Source of the DNA: Margaritispora aquatica
Taxonomy: Eukaryota > Ascomycota > Leotiomycetes > Helotiales > Discinellaceae
Assembly: GCA_007644065.1 (NCBI GenBank)
Contig: VJWN01000019.1
Location: 620,001 to 684,000 of the forward strand
Direction of reading: 5' to 3'
DNA length: 64,000 bases
Shown: piece after piece, positions 55,988 to 64,000 of the stretch
Position numbering within the stretch: the stretch's first letter is position 1
How the letters are laid out: each line of letters opens with the position of its first letter
The notes under the pieces: model-generated
The model's input: the letters and a program-made list of their open reading frames with translations, nothing else
Told to the model about the DNA's origin: nothing
Databases searched by the model: none
Made by a program: the position numbers and the translations under genes

Positions 55988-57724
55988 GTTGGGAGTAAAG
56001 AAGTTAATGTGAGAGACGTGTATCTGAATTGGAGCCTTATCGAGGGTCAGATAGTATGAAAAGTAATGTTTTTGTTGGATGTGTGGATGGGTAGTGTTTT
56101 GGACAAATTATGAAGTAGTGGTGTTGAGGGGGCTAAAGAATGGGGAAAAGGCAAAAGAGATGAATAAATATCTAAGCTCAATGATGATGGGACGAACCAA
56201 CATTGCAGTCGCTGCGGGGTAAGAGTCTTTGCTGAATGGATATCAATTAGGCTCCAACATTAAACCACTGTCTCTGCGTAAGGTATGCTGCACAACACAT
56301 CAATCGGCCAATCTAAGGCTTCGGTATGTGAACTCCACCTTCAAACTTCCAATGCAGTGGCGGATATTGTTCCGATTCGAGTCTCAAGTCTCAGATGGGA
56401 GGGAAAGCGATACGGAAGCTAAGGCAGAGACGCATACGATTGTACACGGTGTTGCTACACCATGCGCCTCGTTTAAAGTGTTGGCTCGGAGGTCAGAAAA
56501 ATGTGTGTTATGGTCGTACTGTTGAGATGCAAATGTGGTTGACGATTATGAGAACGAGGGGGTGGCGATTGATACTAGCTGCGATATTCTGCATTTGAGT
56601 TCTAGAATGATAGGGCAATCTAATTCGCTACGATAGTGTAATTCCTGCTCGTCTATTTAAATCCGTGAAGTAAAAATTACCAAATCACCAAAATATCGAT
56701 TGATGTTATGTTATATGTTATATGGATCGAGTATAGTAGCAAACACTTACGCGCCCATAGGCGCGCAGAGAACCGAAGCCCCAGCTGAGTAAGAGGTTCG
56801 GTTTTTATCCTTTGTGGCGAAGCAGTCGATGGGTGGTTAGTGCCATGTGAAAACCTGAAGATGGGGTAGTTGACGTGAATCGAATGAAAGTAACGTGGTT
56901 AGAGATTTTGATTTGTTAGGACTTACAAAGTTGGCAAGAAGAGGCTGGCTTGACTCACCCGGCTATGGAGGCCGGGCTTGATTGAGAGCGCGTTGTTTGA
57001 TATAAATCTTATATAGATAGGGACCTCGAGTGCGTGAGATGTGAATCTGAATGTGTGAGCTTGGGAATGGAGATTGAGATGATAGGAGTGTGAGACTACA
57101 CTTCCTGTTCCTAAGGTTAGCACCTGGGAGAGGACACTTGACTATGACTTGGTGTGAATAAAAAATTGATTCTGTTGATCCAATCTAATTCTATTACGCT
57201 CCTTTTTGCATGGTCAAACAGATTTCTAATTACAAGTGTCGAACAGACGCATGCCTCCAAGGCTATCGTTGAACCATTGCATAATGCAATTGAGCTAAAA
57301 CCCCACTCCCAGTTTTGCCAAACATTATCTTAGCTCTAGCGTATTTCTGAACCAAATTAGTGACGTATCGAAGTAGGTTTCTGTTCATCTTGAAGCTCGT
57401 CAGGTGTGTGCAAGCCAGACAGAATCCTTGGCATTATTAGGTATTGAATCCATTGCAGTAATTTGATCTGATGGGAGCAAAGATAACAAGAAAGAAAAGA
57501 ATACGGCAAAGAAGTGATTAAGAGGTGGGATTTCAATAGTGTTATCCTATGAGCAGAATAGAAAAGCTTAATAAAACTCGCTGGTGTTGCTCCATTCGCT
57601 CTATACCCCCTCGCTTGATGTTGGCCGTGCATCCCATTCTCAAAGGACAACTCACCAGGGCAGCTCCTCAGAAAGAATCTTCCCCCGAAAGAGAGTCGCA
57701 CTCTTTTGAATCATTGGCTCGCAT
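55988..57724. other. 1.7 kb without a convincing gene
   Basis: The stretch lies between the two RNase III-like loci. Open frames, including 57357-57701 on the minus strand, lack domain support. A small GC palindrome (CGCGCC/GGCGCG) sits near 56750-56770. Confidence 0.35.
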
Positions 57725-58350
57725 CTAATGTTGTATGTTCTTGGGATCATATCCAATCACTCCCAGAACATGGCGAACTTCTGCAGTATTCTTCCCAGAT
57801 GAGATATAAACGACCCAAATAATGGCACGGGTCGTCTTTTTCAATAGTTTTCCTTGCCACTCAGGTGTATCGCCTCGAACACATCTATCAAGACACCATA
57901 CTTTCGCCTGTTGAAATCTGACTGCGGCGCCCAGCGCCTCGGGCAAAATGAATTGGACAGGGACTAGGTGCATCAGCCTTGCTCTTGTTTTGGATGGATA
58001 TAGAAGTAGTCAATCAGATTCACCTTCCACATCACTCAATCCTGACAGATCTTCTCTAGTCAGAAGTTCCATGAGAACCCTCCTAAAACCAGATCAGTCG
58101 GGGCTGCTGCCATCTTTTTATAATACCGTTCAACTTTAGAAGGAAACGTAAAGCACATGAAATTGAGAATGAAAAAGAGTAGGTAGGCACAATAGGTAAT
58201 CAAAAGAGTCGATAATAGGGAACAGAAAGACTTACCTTGATTCAACGGCACGGGGCTCTCGGATGGCTTTAGAGCTCTCTAGACGTCAAGTTTATTTGCC
58301 TTTGGAAACACATAGCTTATAAGTGCATCAACGGTGACTACTGCAGAGAA
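57725..58350 (-). pseudogene. broken second copy of the RNase III-like gene
   Basis: The 3' part (57725-57973) encodes a stretch that lines up with the neighbour at 55501: CLDRCVRGDTPEWQGKLL, then AIIWVVYISSGKNTAEVRHV and IGYDP, against LDKCVIVNPGQRG, AVLWAVYVSSGRTTTAVKQV and IGLYP. Upstream on the same strand, ALISYVFPKANKLDV, stop, RALKPSES matches RIIGYTFPREHINLVHMALQP with an in-frame TAG at 58279-58281. The GDSMLEF core could not be found between them, and the position of the last catalytic Glu is Arg. The copy therefore looks disabled, unless splicing I cannot see bypasses the stop. Confidence 0.5.
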
Positions 58351-58776
58351 CACTGCATATTGATGAGAATTAATGTCGCTCTTGGTACTTAGGGTAGAAT
58401 GGATGAGCTCTCTATCGAAAGCCAAAATATGAATGGGGAACGAAGATTCTTAATTTGTGTAAAGTTCAAAATGATGGTTTATGGAGAGAAAGTAGCTAAT
58501 GAGGGTTGACAACTTCTTGGAGTAGCCTTATGGATTCGTAGACTACATACCGTAGCTAAGAACCTGGAGTAGGAGCATCTATGAATGCATTTTGGTCACT
58601 TGAAACTTCATAATGCTTCCTACCATCTCTGACGAGGCGACAGACGGAGCGAAGCAGATTAAAGTCATTACCGAGAAAATCCGTGGACAAAACCTAATAA
58701 AATATAAATTTTCTTAATAGATTGTATTCATCGTGCGTAAGAACAGTTTTTCTTATCTCTTTCCCAGTATAGCTGT
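58351..58776. other. intergenic, no gene seen
   Basis: This gap holds the 5' flank of the broken RNase III-like copy and the 3' flank of the glycosyltransferase gene. Confidence 0.35.
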
Positions 58777-59904
58777 CTAACCTCTATATGTAGCACTTTC
58801 TATTGCATCTCCCATGATTCTGATCAAGTCCGCATCATTCTTCGCAAAATTCTCCGAGATCGAAGATTCCTCACCCATCTTCTGGGCTTCTTCTATCGCA
58901 CCAAACCAATTCGTACTTTCATAATCCTCTATTTCTAGCTGAACAATCTTTCGATGTGCACTTTTCATCCAGCTCAGCAAGCCTACTTCCTCTAGGAACG
59001 CACTTCTCGGGACATAAATGAAAGCTTTATAGCCATTCGCAATGACTTCACTGCACGTTCCCCACCCCATCTTCCCCAGAACAGCATCGCATGCACCGAT
59101 GAGGTTCGGCATGTAAACGTCATGCCCAATCCTGTTGAACAATGGAGGGCTATCGATAGTCTGACTCAAGCACACCCAACCTTCTGGTAGTTTTGGAAGC
59201 TCGGACAGTGCATCTACATTGTGGCCTCCAAAAGAGTGAAGCAAGATCTTCTTGTCGTCCAGATGGCTTAATCCAAGTCCTGCCAGAGTCTGGGATCTGC
59301 TCAACTTCGCCTTTCTAGAGTGCACTGGCACGTCGATGATTTGTGGGCCACTGAAGAGGAATTGAATGTATCCTGGTAAGCGGGTGACTGAGTGTGCAAG
59401 AGCATAATGTGCTGTCATTTCATCAATCTTCGCTTGTGCCTCTTTTCGTTGTGCGTATGTGGGTACATTGTCTAGAAGAGCTTGAAATATACTATCGAAT
59501 GTGAAGTTTGTGACGAGTATTGACGGGATGGCGAGGGAATGTGCGAGAAGACAAGCTATTGATGGTGCATCTGAGAGGACTGCTTGGATATTGGCCTCCT
59601 TCAAAAATCGCGTCTCTTCTGTTTGTGCTTTGGTAATGTCAAAGCTCACGAGTGAATCTAGTGACTGGGTTGCATCGAGCTGGTACGGGTTTGTTTGCAC
59701 AACGGTGGGGTGCAGAGCGCACTTGAGGTGTCCATCTTGCATTGGCGATGTAGTGCGGATATGGAACGTATATTTTCCGGTATCTGAGAGAAGAGACACT
59801 AGATTGAGTGTTCGCATGAGGTGTCCTAGGCCATGACCGGAGATATACACCGCGATTTGAAGTGGAGGAGACATGAGGGCTGCTCGTGGGCTATCGAGCT
59901 CCAA
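58777..59904 (-). CDS. GT-B glycosyltransferase-like protein (ARA1 N-domain type)
   Basis: This is a single exon of 375 aa. The N-terminal block IAVYISGHGLGHLMRTLNLVSLL (about 17-39) is the glycine/histidine-rich nucleotide-sugar motif seen in GT28-like enzymes and in the N-terminal domain of L-arabinokinase-like proteins. AVLSDAPSIACLLAHSLAIPS (about 108-128) and LVTNFTFDSIF fit the same fold. The C-terminal half shows HSFGGHNVD, YMPNLIGACDAVLGKMGWGT and CSEVIANGYKAFIYVPR, the expected donor-binding part. There is no GHMP kinase domain after it, so this is a stand-alone transferase-like protein. The sugar and acceptor are unknown. The start could also be the Met ten residues in (MSPPLQ). Confidence 0.75.
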   Translation of the reverse strand: MELDSPRAALMSPPLQIAVYISGHGLGHLMRTLNLVSLLSDTGKYTFHIRTTSPMQDGHLKCALHPTVVQTNPYQLDATQSLDSLVSFDITKAQTEETRFLKEANIQAVLSDAPSIACLLAHSLAIPSILVTNFTFDSIFQALLDNVPTYAQRKEAQAKIDEMTAHYALAHSVTRLPGYIQFLFSGPQIIDVPVHSRKAKLSRSQTLAGLGLSHLDDKKILLHSFGGHNVDALSELPKLPEGWVCLSQTIDSPPLFNRIGHDVYMPNLIGACDAVLGKMGWGTCSEVIANGYKAFIYVPRSAFLEEVGLLSWMKSAHRKIVQLEIEDYESTNWFGAIEEAQKMGEESSISENFAKNDADLIRIMGDAIESATYRG

Positions 59905-60247
59905 ACGAGACTGAGAAGGAAGTTTTTGAGAAGTGATTAGAAGGTAAGAGAGATGTGAACACTAGAGTACCACATCTATTTTGACCAACTAGGCTTGGTG
60001 AATATGATAAGAGAGTTGTGACCTTGTCCCGTGACCACGCCTAATCATTCCAAGCGATATTGCCATGTCACCGTCCTGCAAAACATACATCTCCAGGTTT
60101 CAACTCTAGGAATCAAGGAACAAATGCCTCTCATCTTACATGCCGATGATTGGGAGAATGTCATGAAGAGTGCATTATAAAATGCACACTAACTTCCGGC
60201 TGGAGTGGTTCAGACAAAAAGCACAAAAAATATGCATTGGAGGTATT
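59905..60247. other. intergenic, no gene seen
   Basis: This is the promoter side of the glycosyltransferase gene and the 3' flank of the tRNA gene. Confidence 0.35.
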
Positions 60248-60318
60248 GAACCACACCCGATTTGAACGGATAGCCTTCCGCTCTGGAGGCGGACGCGCTA
60301 CCGTTGCGCCAGCGGTCC
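60248..60318 (-). tRNA. tRNA-Trp (CCA) without intron
   Basis: The minus strand reads GGACCGCTGGCGCAACGG..., with D arm GGCGCAACGGTAGCGC, anticodon arm CCGC-CTCCAGA-GCGG (anticodon CCA) and a T arm around TTCAAAT. The acceptor strands GGACCGC and GTGGTTC pair over 7 bp with wobbles. Length is 71 nt, with no intron. Confidence 0.85.
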
Positions 60319-61126
60319 TCACTTCTCATTGGTGAATTTGGACCGAGATCATAAGTTTATATTGTCACAAAATGACAGGAGTGGGGTGGATTGATCGAAG
60401 AATGTGGATCACAGCACGAGTAAAGTGGAGACAAAGACTTCAATTCTACTTTAGCGAACAAAGAAAGGGCTCTTCACGAACAGAATGTTAAAATAGCCGA
60501 CAAAGGAAATGTTTAATGAACCATTGAAAGTCAAGTTATGTGAAAGAATTTGAGAAGATATTAGCTTTAACGAAGACATACTACCAGCCCTTGGCAGTGA
60601 AGCAGACAGACGTTATGAAGCAAGTAGAAATAGGAAAATTGGAAATCTCAAGTATTTGAAGGTACCTGATAGCAGCTCAATTTCTACAGCGTTTCCGATT
60701 TTTGAAAGAACATAATAACAGATTTTTACAGCTAGGATATCGTTAAGTGCCCCTCTCGCTTTGGAACAGCCCACCTGTCAAGTTCTAATTTAGTCGATGA
60801 ACAATACTATGGCACCTGACCCCTAAAGCCTGTCTTGTATCTCAAAGAAGCGGTTCAATACCCTCACGGTAAGAATATCACAATGCTTTGTAATGCCTGG
60901 AACAAACAGCTATCTAAAACACATTGTTCCAGGCCATGGCTGACTTTATTCCTAACAACAACTTCTAAACAGAGAAACTGGAGTAGATATATATGTGAAG
61001 GCCAAGTCAGGATGAATTCTAAAAAGATTTCGCTTCCTCCAGATCAGGCCACTAAGAATCCAATCGAAAACCTCGAGAGATTATCCACTCGAAGTAGTTC
61101 CCAGATCAGAAGAGTGATCGAATACA
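60319..61126. other. intergenic, no gene seen
   Basis: No gene is supported. A frame at 60835-61164 overlaps the start of the next gene in another frame and looks like chance. Confidence 0.35.
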
Positions 61127-61390
61127 ATGGGTTGCTTCTCCTCAAAACCTGTTGTGGAGCATGAAGATGTTGAGTGGCGCAGGCTGATGATGAATTGTAA
61201 AGGGCACTATATGTTGGATCACCGTGGGGTTCTTTCACAAGATTCGTGTCGTCACAGAAGCCACGTCGATTTCTGCAAGAATGGAGCTAATTGTCCTCAT
61301 GACTGCGATGAGTGTAAGAGATTGAGAAAGATACTTATCCCTACTATCAGAATTACGCGACCCACTGAGGCACTGATAGTAGACAGATGA
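61127..61390 (+). CDS. small Cys/His-rich protein with dual-acylation N terminus
   Basis: This is an 87-aa single-exon frame of unrecognised family. The first residues, MGCFSSKP, fit N-myristoylation (Gly2, Ser6, Lys7) with an adjacent Cys3 for palmitoylation, so membrane attachment is predicted. The body has five further Cys and several His in a compact block (MNCKGHYMLDHRG, then DSCRHRSHVDFCKNGANC, then HDCDECKRLRK), a spacing that could bind zinc or form disulfides. There is no signal peptide. The gene is next to decayed AT-rich DNA. Its small size lowers certainty that it is real, but the motif start is unlikely by chance. Confidence 0.5.
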   Translation: MGCFSSKPVVEHEDVEWRRLMMNCKGHYMLDHRGVLSQDSCRHRSHVDFCKNGANCPHDCDECKRLRKILIPTIRITRPTEALIVDR

Positions 61391-63008
61391 AATCAAAATA
61401 TATGTATTTTCTACAATAACCAGAAATGAAACCAGAAAACAAATGAAGAAAAAAGTAGCGTAAGTTTTTGATGCAAAGAAATGAAAGAATTGTTAGATAT
61501 TGTCTGCTTCAGTGAAGTAAGCCATCAACCCATGCGATAGAGTAGCTGAAAATCTACCAAGTACCCTAACTTCTTGCTGACAACGCGTATTGCGAAACAA
61601 GTATATCTGCAGATGGTGCTTGAAGATTGTGATGGCACGTTATTGTGATCCTTTTCACCCATTTGATAATGGTGCATAGAAATTGCAATCAGCATGCTGG
61701 ATGCAGAGTTCGTGTATCTATTCAGCAGCAGGAAGACAAATGCTAGACAGCTTTGTGTGACTGAAGATCAAGTGAATGTGCCCTATCTCGATCATGCTTT
61801 GAGCACTCGATCAAAACGAGTGAGTAACGTCTATCCCTGCGTAGCGAAAAACCCACCGTGCCGAAAAAAAAATCTGGTACTTTGACTTTAAATATTTCAA
61901 ATCTTATACACATATCGAAATCTTCTATAATTTTATATACGTTATATTATATACCTATCCCTAAACATTCCTAACACCTTTTTTGTTATAATTCTGTTAA
62001 CGTCGTCGCCTACGCGGCTAGTTTGCAAAAGGGATTAATTTATACTAAAACAGAGCTCCTCCACTATAGCTCTACTATTAAGCTCTTATTACTATGGATA
62101 TTTCTAAAACGGTCCTACTAGAGCTTGAGAGTATTATCCTTATATTAGATTATTTATTAGCCTTCGTGGGTGTTGTGGCGTGTAGGATTTATGTAAGATC
62201 GCCACGCCGATCAATACTTTTAAGCAGAAAGCTAGCTCCTTATAGCTAGTGTAGGATTATGTCGCTTTTTTATTACTGTAATATTTCTGGCAGAAATACA
62301 ACGTGGATTAGCTTATATAATCACGGTTTTTGGCTAACACAATATAGCTGACTTTAAAATTTCGAAGGCAACTACTGAGACGATAATTCAAGTCGCACAT
62401 CATGTTTTGAACGTATATAGCATTAAATGTTAGAAAGTCATTGCACGAAAATTCGGGCACGTGACGACATCTTGACTAACCCTCAACTTTTACTACCATT
62501 TTCGGCTTACCAGAAGCACAGTTCGGCTCCATTAGTACAGTATCGTTAATGTTTACTACAATAATTCTTTCAAACTATCTACTTAGAGTACGGTGACATA
62601 GGGTCGGAGACCTACTGTACTGCTGTGGCAGCTAGTGCGTCCTCTACTACAGGAACATCCCTGATAATAATGAGTAGCCACAGTCGGCCCGCTACTATAA
62701 GCGACGAACCGAATCACTAGAACAATTATCATATAACTCTTCAAATAAAGAATAATCTAGAACGTAATCGAAAGATCCTATATTATTGACGATAGTATAA
62801 AAGTGTAGGATTCCTTATACCTCTCTTCCGACTTAGTTAACAAATATATTACAAGAGTAAAAAGTGAAGACTAGAATATTTTTACTAATACTCAAGATTT
62901 TTTTTAATGCAAGTAGACTATATTAAGAATGGCAGCTTGATAACAAACATAGAAAGAAATAGAATGTGTTTTAAGTAGGTATTATCATTTAGCTACTCTA
63001 GTAACGGC
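61391..63008. other. AT-rich decayed DNA, RIP-like
   Basis: From about 61880 onward the sequence is AT-rich, full of TA steps and stop codons (CTA, TAG, TTA) in all frames, with no gene. That composition fits repeat-induced point mutation of a former repeat or transposon; I cannot identify the element. Confidence 0.5.
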
Positions 63009-64000
63009 CTATCTTAAGCCTAGCTTATTAAGTAGCCTGTAGCGTTTTGATTTATACGGACGCCTTCTTGCATTTAAGTCTGATACATCTTCCTCGACTA
63101 CGTTCACCGGTTCTTTCACCTCTACTAAGTCGTCGTTCTCCATTGCAGTATCCAACGCACGTAGTTTGTCCCGTAGCTCCCGTGATCTTGGATGTTCAGG
63201 TCCAACAGCTTTTTCGTACCCATTAAGAGCCTTTGAATACAACATCCTGGCTTTCGTAGAGTCGGCTTGACGCTGGAAGAGAGAAGCCAGTCCCCATATT
63301 GTATTGAGCGCCGGGATATACCTCTGAAAATTCGCACCGAACGCCTTCTCGTAGCCAAGTAGCGCCCGCTGGTACATCTTCTCGGCCTCGTCGAGCTTGC
63401 CTTGGTTAGTATAGAGATACCCTAGGTTATTAACCGTACAAAGGGTCGACGTATAGTCTATACTAAGCGCCTTTTCGTAGCTAAATAGCGCCCGCTAGTA
63501 TATCTTCTCGGCCTTGTCGAGCTTGTCTTGGTCAGTGTAGAGACTCTCTAGGTTATTAACTGTATTAAAGGTCAACGTATAGTCTATACTAAGCGCCTTC
63601 TCGTAGCTAAGTAGCGTCTACTAGTATATCTTCTCGGCCTTGTCGAGCTTGTTTTGGTCGGCGTAGAGACTCCCTAGGTTATTGACCGTATTAAGGGTCG
63701 ACGTATAGTCTATACTAAGTACCTTTTTCTTTCTAAATAACGTCCGTTAGTATATTTTCTCGGCCTCGTCGAGCTTGCCTTGGTCGGTATAGAGATTCCC
63801 TAGGTTATTGACCGTATTAAGGGTCGACGTATAGTCTATACTAAGCGCCTTCTCCTTCCTAAGTAGCGCCTACTAGTATATCTTCTTAGCCTCGTCGAGC
63901 TTGCCTTGGTTTATGTAGAGGTCTCCTAGGTTATTGACCGTACTAAGGGTCGACGTGTGGTCTATACCGAGCGCCTTCTCGTAGCTAAGTAGCGCCCGCT
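63009..64000 (-). pseudogene. TPR (kinesin light chain-like) repeat gene, mutated; runs off the window
   Basis: The C-terminal part (63009-63377) is open and encodes a TPR unit (MYQRALLGYEKAFGANF, LASLFQRQADSTKARMLY) followed by a basic tail. To its right are 126-bp (42-codon) tandem units of the TPR consensus LGDLYxNQGKLDEAEKMYQRAL. In unit after unit the codons for Gln and Arg after Tyr have become stops: TAG at 63495-63497, two TAGs at 63618-63623, TAA at 63747-63749, two TAGs at 63870-63875, all spaced 126 bp. CAG to TAG is the C-to-T change expected of RIP. Such arrays often sit in NLR-like (NACHT/NB-ARC) proteins, but the N-terminal end is outside the window. Confidence 0.75.
63369..64000 (-). 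repeat. 126-bp tandem repeat (five full units and a partial one)
   Basis: The boundaries recur at about 63369, 63495, 63621, 63747, 63873 and 63999. Units differ mainly by C/T and G/A changes, and each encodes one 42-residue TPR. Confidence 0.9.

Noticed and set aside
60835..61164. Open frame overlapping the MGCFSSK gene
   Set aside because: It overlaps in another frame, lacks any motif and starts at a non-ATG codon.
1..64000. CRISPR arrays, bacterial operons, ribosomal RNA genes
   Set aside because: None seen; the tandem repeats found are satellite-like, minisatellite or TPR-coding, not direct repeats with unique spacers.

Overview
The window is nuclear DNA from a filamentous ascomycete (Pezizomycotina), probably a leotiomycete-type fungus. 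Genes are split by short GT...AG introns, mostly 45-90 nt with a CTAAC-like branch point. A linker histone H1 gene, two nuclear tRNA-Trp genes and a C-to-T decayed repeat of RIP type at the right end all fit. The species placement is inference; the introns and gene structures are read directly. Exon joins below were chosen by splice motif and reading-frame agreement; none is backed by transcripts.

Left part (0.4-12.4 kb, all minus strand): a long P/Q/S/G-rich hypothetical protein, a smaller protein whose exon-intron units are triplicated, about 2 kb of decayed long-period tandem repeat without genes, a lysine-rich/Q-rich coiled-coil protein, and a phosphatidylinositol-4-phosphate 5-kinase (Mss4 type).

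13.3-23.7 kb looks like an accessory region. Three paralogous DUF7730-like genes share one intron position. Between them lie a secreted M35-like zinc metallopeptidase and a large secreted cysteine-containing protein with an in-frame TGA. A PhzF-like isomerase gene closes the block. About 5 kb with no convincing gene follows (23.7-28.8 kb).

28.8-43.2 kb is mostly housekeeping: histone H1 (six exons, one of 14 nt), a peroxisomal-type long-chain fatty alcohol oxidase (GMC family), a 198-aa unknown, ribosome assembly factor Rsa3, an O-fucosyltransferase-like membrane protein, a small coiled-coil unknown, and a PP28/PDAP1-like phosphoprotein. A tRNA-Trp gene with an intron sits at 44.0 kb.

47-60.3 kb holds allantoinase, a GLFGHK-repeat protein, a PHD-finger protein, a small RNase III-fold protein with two catalytic acids replaced, the remains of a second copy of it, a GT-B-like glycosyltransferase and an intronless tRNA-Trp. 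A perfect 23-bp inverted repeat starts 19 nt past the stop codon of the RNase III-like gene, inside its probable 3' UTR. I consider this the most interesting object in the window.

61.1-64 kb: a small Cys-rich protein with a dual-acylation N terminus (MGCFSSK), then AT-rich decayed sequence, then a tandem array of 126-bp units coding for TPR repeats, in which successive units carry stop codons at the same position.
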